Part shown: positions 9,213 to 17,891 of the stretch, one piece after another | How the letters are laid out: each line of letters begins with the position of its first letter | How positions within the stretch are numbered: the stretch's first letter is position 1 | Assembly (NCBI GenBank): GCA_963700865.1 | Contig: CAVOZC010000018.1 | Coordinates: forward strand, 558,001 to 622,000 | DNA: 64,000 bases | Direction: 5' to 3' | From: CAVOGJ01 sp963700865 | GTDB taxonomy: Bacteria; Planctomycetota; Planctomycetia; Pirellulales; Pirellulaceae | Notes under the pieces: model-generated | The model's input: only the letters and a program-made list of their open reading frames with translations | Databases searched by the model: none | Told to the model about the DNA's origin: nothing | Program-made: the position numbers and the translations under genes

Positions 9213-12146
9213 ATGGCCTGGGCAGGATACGTGTTGCAAGAAGCAGACAGCATTTCGGAAGGTCTTGGTCAGCCGAGCGGCGCGATACGCATTCGCGGGG
9301 CACGGGCACACAATCTGCGCAACGTGGATGTGGACATTCCACGCAATCAGCTGGTGGTGCTCACCGGTCCCAGCGGTTCGGGAAAGAGTTCCCTCGCTTT
9401 TGATACGCTTTATGCCGAGGGCAAACGTCAGTACATCGAGAGTCTCTCGGTGCAGGCGCGACAATTTCTCGATCAGGTCGCAAGACCCGATGTCGATGTC
9501 ATTGACGGACTGCAGCCAACGCTTTGTATCGATCAAAGGCCCGGCAGCCAGAACCCGCGGAGCACCGTGGCCACGATCACGGAGATCTACGACTACCTGC
9601 GTTTGCTGTTCGCCCGCCTGGGACAGGCGACCTGCTATCAATGTGCCGCGCCGATCCAGCAGCAGACGCCCGATCAAATTGTGGCTCGGCTGGCGAGTTT
9701 CGCCGAAGGCACCAAGGCCATGTTGCTCGCGCCGCTCGTCCGCGGCCGCAAAGGCCTGCACAAGGATGTCATCGAGCGGGTGCGTCGAGCCGGCTTTGTC
9801 CGGGTCCGCGTCGATGGGATGGTATGTGAAATCGACAGCATGCCCAAGTTGACGGCTCAGAAACTGCACCACATCGACGCCGTCATTGATCGAGTCATCT
9901 TACGGGAAAATATCGAGTCACGACTTGCCGAATCGGTCCGGGTCGCGCTCGAACATGGCGATGGACTGATGACGGTTTGCTATCAAGACGAGAACGAGCC
10001 ACCTCCGGAAGGTCACGACTCGCAGCAAGCACCCTGGGTACCGCCGTGGCGTGATGAAGTCTTCAGCACGACTTACGCCTGTCCCCATTGCTCGATCAGC
10101 TACGAAGAAGTCGAACCGCGGACCTTCAGCTTTAACAGCCCCTATGGTGCCTGCCCGGTTTGCCAGGGGTTGGGCGTGCATGACCAATTTGACTCGGATC
10201 TTGTCCTTCCGGACCGCGAGCGATCGGTTGGTATCGGCTGCGTTGCGGCCTGGTCCAACGCCACGGGCGCACAGAAAAAGAAACTCGAGTCGGTCGTAAA
10301 CTCATTCGTTCGACAGCAAAGGATTGCGGAAGGCACGCCACTCGCATCCTGTTCGCCGCAAGTGCAACACCAGTTTCTGCACGGCGATGACGGTTCGTTT
10401 CCGGGCGTGCTGCTGCTGCTCGAAAAGGAATTCGCCACGGCGACCTCCAAGAAGCGGCTGGCCGAACTGGCTCGCTATCGGGCCGAAGTGACCTGTTCCG
10501 CCTGCGGCGGCTCGCGGTTGCGACGGGAGGCCACCAGCGTCCTGCTCTCGGGGCAATCGATCGTCGACGTGGTTCAGCGGCCCCTCACCGAAGCTCAGGA
10601 GTGGTTCGAATCGTTGCAGTTCGCTCCCGAGGACGAGCCGGTGGGGCGACCGCTGGTCGAAGCGATTGTCAAGCGGTTGCATTTCCTGACGCAGGTGGGC
10701 GTCGACTACCTTACGCTCGGCCGAGCCGCCGACACGCTGAGTGGCGGTGAGTTTCAGCGAGTTCGGCTGGCCACCAGCTTGGGCTCGGGATTGGTCGGCG
10801 TTTGCTACGTGCTCGACGAACCCTCGATCGGATTGCATCACCGCGACAACGAGCGATTGATCGCGTCCCTCCGCGAACTGCGGGATCAGGGAAACACCGT
10901 TCTGGTCGTGGAACACGATGACGCCGTGATGCGGGTGGCCGACCAGTTGATCGATATGGGCCCCGCCGCGGGTGCCGAAGGCGGCACCATCGTGGCCATC
11001 GGCACGCCAGAGGAAGTTGCCCGGCAGCCCCAATCGCTGACCGGTCGTTTTCTGCAGGGGAGTGAACAAATTCCGATCCCCCCGACGCGACGCCGGATCG
11101 CCAAGTCGCGTTCACTCCTGATTCGCGAGGTGGCAACGCATAACCTGCAAGGCATCGATGTGCGGATTCCACTCGGCGTGCTGGTGTGTGTGACCGGTGT
11201 CAGCGGTTCGGGAAAAAGTTCGCTCATTAACGAAACGTTGGCCCCGGCACTGGCTCGTCGCATGGGCCTGGGTGGTCCCCCGCCCGGTCCTTTCCAAGGC
11301 CTGCAAGGCGCCAGCCAGGTGGACAAAATCGTGCGCATCACGCAGGCACCCATTGGCCGTTCGCCGCGCAGCAATCCCGCGACCTACACGGGCGTGTTCG
11401 ACGATATACGCAAGGTGTTTGCCGGCACGCGCGAAGCCAAGCAGCGTGGCTTCAAGGCCAGCCGCTTTAGCTTCAATAACAAGGAAGGTCGCTGCGAGGC
11501 CTGTCTGGGAAATGGCCAGCAAAAGATCGAGATGAGCTTTTTGCCCGATTTGTTCGTTACCTGCGATGATTGCAACGGCGCGCGGTTCAATCGACAAACC
11601 CTGGCGGTCAAATACCGGGGTCATTCGATTGCCGATGTGCTCGAGATGAGTATCGCGACAGCCGCCGAATTTTTCGTCAACTTTGCCTCGATTACTCGCT
11701 TTGTTCACAGTCTGACTCAAGTCGGCCTCGGTTATCTCTCGCTCGGCCAACCTTCGACAACGCTTTCCGGTGGCGAGGCGCAGCGAATCAAACTGGCCAC
11801 CGAGCTGGCTCGCGTGGACACTGGCCAGACACTCTACCTGCTCGATGAACCCACCACGGGACTGCACTTCGACGACATTCGTCGACTGCTCCATGTGCTG
11901 CAAGGGCTCGTCGAAAAAGGCAATACGGTGCTCGTGATCGAACACAACTTGGATGTGATTAAATGCGCCGACTGGGTGATCGATCTGGGACCCGAGGGTG
12001 GCAGCGGCGGGGGCCGACTTGTGGCCGCCGGGACTCCCGAACAGGTGGCGCAGGTGGAAGCCAGCTACACGGGTCGATTTCTCCGCGGACGACTCGAGCC
12101 GGGACCGGTCCCCGCACCTGGGCCGCCGATTGGTGAGCCATCCTGA
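9213..12146 (+). CDS. uvrA: Excinuclease ABC subunit A, single-length paralogue
   Basis: This is the DNA-damage sensor ATPase of nucleotide excision repair, 977 residues, a normal UvrA length. Two ABC modules are present. The first has Walker A GPSGSGKSS (about residue 50), signature LSGGEFQRVRLA and Walker B VLDEPSIGLH. The second has Walker A GVSGSGKSS, signature LSGGEAQRIKLA and Walker B LLDEPTTGLH. Zinc-binding CxxC pairs occur as CPHC..CPVC and CEAC..CDDC. The first signature has Phe where Ala is usual (GGEFQR). A second, double-length UvrA is encoded at 54392-61440, so this copy may be a specialised paralogue; which one supports standard repair with UvrBC cannot be told from sequence. 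Confidence 0.93.
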   Translation: MAWAGYVLQEADSISEGLGQPSGAIRIRGARAHNLRNVDVDIPRNQLVVLTGPSGSGKSSLAFDTLYAEGKRQYIESLSVQARQFLDQVARPDVDVIDGLQPTLCIDQRPGSQNPRSTVATITEIYDYLRLLFARLGQATCYQCAAPIQQQTPDQIVARLASFAEGTKAMLLAPLVRGRKGLHKDVIERVRRAGFVRVRVDGMVCEIDSMPKLTAQKLHHIDAVIDRVILRENIESRLAESVRVALEHGDGLMTVCYQDENEPPPEGHDSQQAPWVPPWRDEVFSTTYACPHCSISYEEVEPRTFSFNSPYGACPVCQGLGVHDQFDSDLVLPDRERSVGIGCVAAWSNATGAQKKKLESVVNSFVRQQRIAEGTPLASCSPQVQHQFLHGDDGSFPGVLLLLEKEFATATSKKRLAELARYRAEVTCSACGGSRLRREATSVLLSGQSIVDVVQRPLTEAQEWFESLQFAPEDEPVGRPLVEAIVKRLHFLTQVGVDYLTLGRAADTLSGGEFQRVRLATSLGSGLVGVCYVLDEPSIGLHHRDNERLIASLRELRDQGNTVLVVEHDDAVMRVADQLIDMGPAAGAEGGTIVAIGTPEEVARQPQSLTGRFLQGSEQIPIPPTRRRIAKSRSLLIREVATHNLQGIDVRIPLGVLVCVTGVSGSGKSSLINETLAPALARRMGLGGPPPGPFQGLQGASQVDKIVRITQAPIGRSPRSNPATYTGVFDDIRKVFAGTREAKQRGFKASRFSFNNKEGRCEACLGNGQQKIEMSFLPDLFVTCDDCNGARFNRQTLAVKYRGHSIADVLEMSIATAAEFFVNFASITRFVHSLTQVGLGYLSLGQPSTTLSGGEAQRIKLATELARVDTGQTLYLLDEPTTGLHFDDIRRLLHVLQGLVEKGNTVLVIEHNLDVIKCADWVIDLGPEGGSGGGRLVAAGTPEQVAQVEASYTGRFLRGRLEPGPVPAPGPPIGEPS

Positions 12147-12180
12147 CGAAATCGGGCCGTTGACGAAAACCCTTTTCAGG

Positions 12181-12199
12181 GGCCCCTTCCCGTGGGGCC
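12181..12199. terminator. Candidate hairpin downstream of uvrA
   Basis: GGCCCC and GGGGCC form a 6-bp stem with a 7-nt loop, 35 bases after the uvrA stop. No clear T-run follows, so terminator activity is only inferred. Confidence 0.3.
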
Positions 12200-12271
12200 A
12201 CGTCAGAACCGCATGATCGCGGCTCTTTTCCGTAAGTTGACTCGGTGGCCCGTGGCGGTCATGATACGGGA

Positions 12272-12285
12272 TGTAACAAGTTACA
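12272..12285. promoter_or_regulatory. Candidate operator, inverted repeat TGTAAC-N2-GTTACA
   Basis: Two perfect 6-bp arms around a 2-base centre lie 88 bases upstream of the LacI-type start codon. The size and symmetry suit a LacI-family dimer, so autoregulation is a reasonable guess. There is no second copy in the window that I noticed. Confidence 0.4.
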
Positions 12286-12372
12286 GGAGATGGCGACGCG
12301 GCCCGTACCGGCAGCGGTCGATGCTTGCCGGCCCTGCCCGGGTGTCGTTTTGGGAATCGCGGAGGAAAAGGT

Positions 12373-13455
12373 TTGACAACGATTCGTAAAGTCGCGAAGG
12401 CGGCCAATGTGTCGATCGCGACCGTTTCGCGGGTGCTGAACAATCAGCCCGGCGTCAGCAGTCACGTCCGCTCTCGAGTCCTTGAGTCGGTCAACCGTTG
12501 TGGCTATGTGGCGAGCGTCGGCCGCCGCGTCACGTCGTTTCTGGCGCTGATCTATACAGGCCCCTCCTCTCTCGGTTCGCCGTACGACGCCGCCGTCTGT
12601 GCCGGCATGGTGGCGGCGATGGATGAGAGTGATTTCGATCTGGTCATCCTGAATCTGCAGCGGGACAAAAAGTCGAACGAATCGTACACGCAGTTCTTTC
12701 ATCGCAAGGGAGTGAGAGGTGTCATCCTCCGCACGACCAAACGCACCCGCAGCGTTTGTGAGACGATTGCCGATGAAGGATTTCCGTGCATTGTGGTTGG
12801 CGATCGCTTTGCGCGTCCTGACCTGAGCTACGTTTACTGCGATTCGCGATCGACCAGTTACCAGGGTGTCGAGCATTTACTGGCGCTGGGGCATCGTCGT
12901 ATCGCCTTGGCGATCAGCGATCTCGTCGAGGATTCCGATCACGCGGACCGTCTTTCCGCGTATGAGTCGGCACTGGAGGACCACGGCATTCCCCGAGACC
13001 GTCGACTCTATTTCCGCATTCCTCCGGGCCGCCCTGATGGGGCTCAGGTGATTCGCAAGATGATGAGTATGGCCGAGCCGCCGACCGCTGTTTTCTTCAC
13101 CGACCCGAGTGTGGCGGTGGGGGCGTTGATCGAAGCGCACGGTCTCGGCATGCGGATTCCGCAGGACCTTTCCATCTTGGGATTCGACGACAGCGAGCTT
13201 CGCCATCAGGTGTTCCCACGGATGACGTCTATTTGTCAAGATGCGCGGCGCTTGGGCCACGAAGCCTTTTCGGCTCTCGGACGCATCGTCAGCGCTCAGC
13301 AAACCGACGGCGAGCCGCCGGTGTCAGGCCAGAGTCAGCAGCTTGTGATTCGTGAGGCCTTTCCGACCTGGCTGGAGGTGAATGCGACGACCGGCCAGCC
13401 CTCGGAATCGCAAGTCCGCATCCTGCCCGATGGTACGCGGATGATGGGCAAGTAG
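12373..13455 (+). CDS. LacI/GalR-family transcriptional regulator
   Basis: This DNA-binding repressor or activator has 360 residues. The N-terminal helix-turn-helix reads TIRKVAKAANVSIATVSRVLNN, the classic LacI signature, followed by a hinge and a periplasmic-binding-protein-like ligand domain (GVRGVILR, GFPCIVVGD, SILGFDDSEL near the C-terminus). The frame is open back to 12325, but a TTG at 12373 has GGAGG 7 nt upstream and places the HTH at the very N-terminus as expected. The adjacent genes are repair genes, not sugar genes, so the target regulon is not obvious. A palindrome 88 bases upstream may be its own operator. Confidence 0.9.
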   Translation: MTTIRKVAKAANVSIATVSRVLNNQPGVSSHVRSRVLESVNRCGYVASVGRRVTSFLALIYTGPSSLGSPYDAAVCAGMVAAMDESDFDLVILNLQRDKKSNESYTQFFHRKGVRGVILRTTKRTRSVCETIADEGFPCIVVGDRFARPDLSYVYCDSRSTSYQGVEHLLALGHRRIALAISDLVEDSDHADRLSAYESALEDHGIPRDRRLYFRIPPGRPDGAQVIRKMMSMAEPPTAVFFTDPSVAVGALIEAHGLGMRIPQDLSILGFDDSELRHQVFPRMTSICQDARRLGHEAFSALGRIVSAQQTDGEPPVSGQSQQLVIREAFPTWLEVNATTGQPSESQVRILPDGTRMMGK

Positions 13456-13577
13456 CGGCGACGGGTGACTCGTTTCGATGTAGAGCACCGCTGCGCTGAG
13501 TACGAGTACAAGCACGAGGACGCCGGAACGGCCAACTGGATATATCCTGGCCAAAGCTCCGCGCAAGTACCTTCGCG

Positions 13578-16064
13578 TCAGCTCGTCGAGGTCGCATGAC
13601 CACAGGCGACCTCCCGCGATGCGGTGGGTGTCGGTGTTGCTGTAAGCAGTTCCAGTAACCGACGGGTTGCCAGTTTATCGGGGATGGGATAACCTCGCAT
13701 CAAATCGGGATCGCTGTGGATGGCCGGCCTGAGATTTGGCAGTCCCACGCAACTGGGGCAACCGTCCTCGCAGGGACACTGTTGGACCAATTCGTCGCAG
13801 ACAGCCAACAGGTCCTCGATTTGTTGAAAGCCTTTCTCGGCATAGCCGAGCCCGCCAGGATAGCGATCGTAGAGAATCATGGCGCTTCGTCCCAGATTCT
13901 TGCTGTCGACCACGCCGCTGATATCGCGGCTGTCACACATGGCAACCATCGGCAGCGCGACGACGGCCAGATTTCTCAGCCCGCACAGCCCCTCACTGGG
14001 ACGCAGCTTTTCCGCCTTGAGCGCACACAGAACCTCGTCGTGGGGGGACAGCCAGAAGGCCGTCGTGGGCAGGTTTTGCGCCGGGATATCGACCTTTCCA
14101 TAGCCCACATTTTCGCGGGTGGAAAATTTAATCTTCTTGAAGGCCACGGTTTTCCAACTCACATCGACCTCGCCATACCCGAGCAAGGCCGAATGGACGG
14201 CAAAGCTTTCTTCTTGCGGCGTGGTAATGAGCACGTTGCTTTCCAGGACGGCCTGCGTGTAGTAATCCATTTCATGCCGTTCGACATAGGCGACCTTTCC
14301 TTCCAGATCGAGGTGTCGTACGAAATAGGAATCGCCGTTGTGGAGATAGACGGCCTCGGGGTAGACCAGTTCCGGCGCGCTGATCTCATCGACATTCGCG
14401 ATGACTTCGAAGCCCTGCGGCAAGTCGTAGCGTGACGGTCCACCAAGACGGGCTCCCGCCACCGGCTTCGCCCCAAAGTGCCTCGCCAGGCGGGGCAATC
14501 GTTCGGGCAGCCCGAGAGCCTGCTTGTCGGTAACCAGGATGATGCTGAAGGTATCATCACTCATATGCCGCAGGCTGATGCCGTGTGCCGGATTCTGTCC
14601 CCCGCCGGAATAGTAGAAACGTCCGTCGATGGAGGATAGTTCTCCCGAGTCGGCCAGTAGCTCCGCGATGGTCGGCGCTAATTCGCCGAACCGTGTGGCC
14701 TCGTCTTCCCCCAGGGGCAATTCAAAGGCCGTCGCCTTGAGGTGGTTTGCCAGCACGTAGGGATTTTCCGGATCGACAACCGCATGCTCGGGCGACTGGG
14801 CAAAAAAGTATTGCGGATGTCGTAGCAGGTATTGATCGATCGGATCGTTGCCGGCGAGCAGGATCGCCAGGCTATCCGCCTGCCGGCGCCCGCTGCGGCC
14901 CGCCTGTTGCCAGGTGCTGGCAATCGTGCCGGGATACTGGACGAGCAATGCGACGTCCAGCGAGCCAATATCGACGCCCAGCTCGAGCGCGTTGGTGGCG
15001 GACACCCCGCGCAGGCGGCCGTCGAACAGTTCCGCTTCGATCTCACGACGTTCCGTGGGCAGATAGCCACCCCGATAGGCTCGCACGCGATCGGCGTGCT
15101 GGCTGCGCCGATGGTGCAATTCATCGTTCACGTAGCGATTGACCAGCTCCGCGGCCTGCCGCGTCCTCGTGAACGCCAGCGCCTGCCCGTCCGCCTCGAC
15201 GGCATCCGCCATCAGCCATACCGCGTCATCGGCCGCGCTGCGGCGGGCCAGGCTGTCCTGGCCCACCGGCGCCGGATTCCAGAGGCAGAAGTACTTACGT
15301 CCGCGGGGCGAACCGTCGTTATCCACGACCGTGACATCACGGCCCAGCAGGCGACTGGTTAACTCTCCCGGATTGGCGATGGTGGCACTGGCCGACAAGA
15401 AAACGGGTTGGGCCCCGTAGTGCTGACAGACGCGCATCAACCGCCGCAGCACGCAGGCCACATTCGCGCCCAAAATGCCACGATATGTATGGACTTCGTC
15501 AATCACCACGAATTTGAGCGCGGCGAAGAAGCGGGCCCATTTCGGGTGATACGGCAGGATCGATGAGTGCAGCATGTCGGGATTGGACAGCACAAGATTC
15601 GCTTCGGCCTTGATGCGTCTGCGCTGCGCGGGGGGCGTGTCTCCATCAAAAACCCCCGGTTGGAACAGTCGGCCCGTCGTTTCGCTCCCGTTGACCAGCT
15701 CCAGCAATCCCTTGAATTGATCCTGTGCCAGTGCCTTGGTGGGAAACAGGTACAAGGCTCGGGCTTGGGGATCAGCGAGCAAGCATTCGAGAATCGGCAG
15801 GTTGTAGCACAGCGTCTTGCCACTTGCGGTGCCCGTCACGACCACCGTGTCTTTCCCCGCGCGGGCCGCCTGAATGGCCGCGACCTGATGTGCATACAGT
15901 CCCTCAATCTGTCGCGCCGCCAACATGGCTTGCAATGGTTCCGGCAACGGCGGCGCGAGCGATTCAAACCGACCGGGCCGCGCCGGCAGGACTTCCACGT
16001 GTTGCAATTGCCCCGCGTAAAGCGGGTGCCTTTCAATCGCCTCAAGATATGCCGCCACATCCAT
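13578..16064 (-). CDS. DEAD/DEVH-box helicase of the Hrq1/MrfA (YprA) type with C-terminal DUF1998-like zinc site
   Basis: This superfamily 2 helicase has 828 residues. Motif I is TGTASGKT, motif II is DEVH (VIDEVHTYRG), motif III is SASA, and motif VI is QAGRSGRR. The C-terminus carries the four-cysteine cluster CPCEDGCPSC of the DUF1998/MZB domain. Family knowledge: Hrq1 in yeast and MrfA in Bacillus act in repair of interstrand crosslinks. The start at 16064 has GGAGAG about 7 nt upstream; the frame is open to 16124. It lies convergent with the LacI gene and 1.4 kb from uvrA, giving a loose cluster of repair functions. No partner MrfB-like exonuclease gene is seen nearby. Confidence 0.9.
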   Translation of the reverse strand: MDVAAYLEAIERHPLYAGQLQHVEVLPARPGRFESLAPPLPEPLQAMLAARQIEGLYAHQVAAIQAARAGKDTVVVTGTASGKTLCYNLPILECLLADPQARALYLFPTKALAQDQFKGLLELVNGSETTGRLFQPGVFDGDTPPAQRRRIKAEANLVLSNPDMLHSSILPYHPKWARFFAALKFVVIDEVHTYRGILGANVACVLRRLMRVCQHYGAQPVFLSASATIANPGELTSRLLGRDVTVVDNDGSPRGRKYFCLWNPAPVGQDSLARRSAADDAVWLMADAVEADGQALAFTRTRQAAELVNRYVNDELHHRRSQHADRVRAYRGGYLPTERREIEAELFDGRLRGVSATNALELGVDIGSLDVALLVQYPGTIASTWQQAGRSGRRQADSLAILLAGNDPIDQYLLRHPQYFFAQSPEHAVVDPENPYVLANHLKATAFELPLGEDEATRFGELAPTIAELLADSGELSSIDGRFYYSGGGQNPAHGISLRHMSDDTFSIILVTDKQALGLPERLPRLARHFGAKPVAGARLGGPSRYDLPQGFEVIANVDEISAPELVYPEAVYLHNGDSYFVRHLDLEGKVAYVERHEMDYYTQAVLESNVLITTPQEESFAVHSALLGYGEVDVSWKTVAFKKIKFSTRENVGYGKVDIPAQNLPTTAFWLSPHDEVLCALKAEKLRPSEGLCGLRNLAVVALPMVAMCDSRDISGVVDSKNLGRSAMILYDRYPGGLGYAEKGFQQIEDLLAVCDELVQQCPCEDGCPSCVGLPNLRPAIHSDPDLMRGYPIPDKLATRRLLELLTATPTPTASREVACGHATSTS

Positions 16065-16130
16065 GCGCGTCTCTCCTGCCTCGCCGACAAAATGTACGTA
16101 TGTGCAGCATATCGGCATTTCCACGGGGGA

Positions 16131-16346
16131 TCAATCCAGATTTTTCGGGACTCGCTGCGCGAAAACGCGGCGGGTCGGGACACCGGTCCGCGTCGCCGCC
16201 GTCCTCGGGTCGACTACGGAATCCGGTGGTGCAGGACCGGTGGGGACGGGGGTTGGCACGGGAGCAACACCCGGATCATTGGCGATGGCCAGCAGGCCGG
16301 CCGTTGCCAGGATGGCCGAGATGATTCGAAGCCGGGACTTACGCAT
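16131..16346 (-). CDS. Small exported protein, 71 residues, unknown
   Basis: The ATG at 16346 is preceded by AAGGAGG with ideal spacing (7 nt), one of the best ribosome-binding sites in the window. The product has an Arg/Lys-rich N-terminus, a hydrophobic segment (IISAILATAGLLAIA) and a Pro/Val/Thr-rich tail, so it looks like a small secreted or membrane-anchored peptide. It sits 66 bases upstream of the helicase start on the same strand and may be co-transcribed with it. There is no recognisable family. The longer open frame to 16610 lacks any start support. Confidence 0.5.
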   Translation of the reverse strand: MRKSRLRIISAILATAGLLAIANDPGVAPVPTPVPTGPAPPDSVVDPRTAATRTGVPTRRVFAQRVPKNLD

Positions 16347-16725
16347 CGCACACCTCCTTGCGGGAACGCCGCGCCTCCTGAGCGCAGGCTGGCGAATTCT
16401 ACGCAGAAGGCTCGATTGCGGATCGATCGGCAAGGCGTGTTCCAGTCGTCGTCCGACGGAATCGGACGGCGTCACCCGCACAACCCGGACGATCCCACCT
16501 GTCGATGAGGGATCGCCGCCGCAGGGCATGTTGCCTGGCCGCCACAGCCAGCCGGCGACTGGGGAGACGTGCCGGATCGAAGCGGAAGAAATCACCGGAG
16601 TTTGGCCCACTTCGGCCAGCGGGATACATTACGAGGAGGTGCGGCACGCCGGTTGCAGACTTCACCGTCGGAACCACTGGCGAAGCACTTCCTTTCAATT
16701 TCGCGATTTCTTGGAGGCCCGATTG

Positions 16726-17718
16726 ATGCCCCATCGTTTTCCCTCATTTGGGCTGGCTCTCACGACGCTGGCCGTGCTGGCTGCCGCGACACAAGCGCAG
16801 GACCGCATTGCGGCCGAGATCTACGGACATGGCGTCCACAGTTATTATCGCGGCGATTTGCAGGCCGCCAACGAGCAATTCGATCAAGCCATCAACGCGG
16901 GCTTCAATGATCCTCGCGTCTACTACTTTCGCGCCATCAGCAAACTGCGTGCATGCGATACGTATGGCGCCGAGAGCGACATTCGCTTGGGCGCGAATCT
17001 CGAGGTCAACGGTTCCGGCGCTTACAACGTAGGTCGCGCACTGGAACGTGTGCAGGGAAACCTCCGCGTCCGGTTCGAAACGCTGCGGCGACAAGCCCGG
17101 ATGGAAGCGCAGATGGCGCGTGCCAACCAGCCCCAACCAAGTCTGCCGCCGATCATGGCACCATCCGATCGGAGCCTGCAGGAAATCCCTCCCGCCCCGA
17201 CCAAGCCACTGGCGCCCACCATGGAACCGGGTGCGGACAACCCGTTTGCCGACGATAACGGGGCGGAAATACTCGAGGCACCTCCCACCGAAACACCGGC
17301 CACGGATGCCGGAGCCGAGAACGCGGATCCGTTCAGCGATGATGCCGAGGGCGACGACCTCTTTGGCGATGAAACCCCCATGGATGCCGCGCCGCCCGCG
17401 GACGATACCGACCCGTTTGGCGCCGACGCCGATCCCTTCGGTGACGCCGCACCCCCCGCGGCCGAAGACGATCCGTTTGGTGATGCCGCGCCGCCCGCCG
17501 CCGAAGACGATCCCTTTGGTGACGCCGCGCCGCCCGCCGTGGAAGACGATCCCTTTGCCGCCCCCGCTGCCGCGGGCGATTCCGCCCCCTTACCCGAGGT
17601 CCAAAACGAGGATGATCTCTTCGGCGAAACGGGCTCGGCGAAAGCTCCGTTCGGCGGCAACAGCCTGAACAAATCGAGTCGCATCTCCGACGAGCTTGAC
17701 TCGCTGTTCAGCGAATAA
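16726..17718 (+). CDS. Exported TPR-like protein with acidic DPFG-repeat tail
   Basis: The protein has 330 residues. The ATG at 16726 has GGAGG 8 nt upstream and begins a signal peptide ending near TQAQ. Residues about 25-110 form helix-turn-helix pairs resembling a tetratricopeptide module (YRGDLQAANEQFDQAINAG). After a Pro-rich linker the last third is low-complexity and very acidic, with three 13-residue copies of DPFGDAAPPAAED encoded by 39-bp direct repeats at 17431-17547 and further DPF and DLFG elements. A very similar tail ends the unrelated PQQ-propeller protein at 45185-46776. Function unknown; a periplasmic scaffold role is a guess. Confidence 0.75.
   Translation: MPHRFPSFGLALTTLAVLAAATQAQDRIAAEIYGHGVHSYYRGDLQAANEQFDQAINAGFNDPRVYYFRAISKLRACDTYGAESDIRLGANLEVNGSGAYNVGRALERVQGNLRVRFETLRRQARMEAQMARANQPQPSLPPIMAPSDRSLQEIPPAPTKPLAPTMEPGADNPFADDNGAEILEAPPTETPATDAGAENADPFSDDAEGDDLFGDETPMDAAPPADDTDPFGADADPFGDAAPPAAEDDPFGDAAPPAAEDDPFGDAAPPAVEDDPFAAPAAAGDSAPLPEVQNEDDLFGETGSAKAPFGGNSLNKSSRISDELDSLFSE
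17431..17547 (+). repeat. Three tandem 39-bp repeats encoding DPFGDAAPPAAED
   Basis: Units start at 17431, 17470 and 17509, differ mostly at third codon positions, and keep the reading frame. The silent differences suggest selection on the peptide repeat rather than a very recent slippage event. Confidence 0.85.
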
Positions 17719-17744
17719 GTCGACAACCGACGTCGGCAGAGGCT

Positions 17745-17765
17745 GCCCGCCGCTGGCCGGCGGGC
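17745..17765. terminator. Candidate bidirectional terminator hairpin
   Basis: GCCCGCCG and CGGCGGGC form a perfect 8-bp stem around a 5-nt loop, placed between the convergent ends of the DPFG protein gene (17718) and arsS (17892). No strong T-run is present. Confidence 0.5.
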
Positions 17766-17891
17766 GATTCCCGTTAGCTGGCAACCAGGAAGGAAGAAGG
17801 GATTCTTCCCGGGACGATCGTGCCGAAAACGAGAGGCGGCCCGCCTGTCACGCCCACCGATGCAACGGCCCGACCGCCGCTCGGTCGTCGA

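Noticed and set aside
11112..12443. 443-codon minus-strand frame
   Set aside because: It is antisense to uvrA; length is explained by high GC and codon bias.
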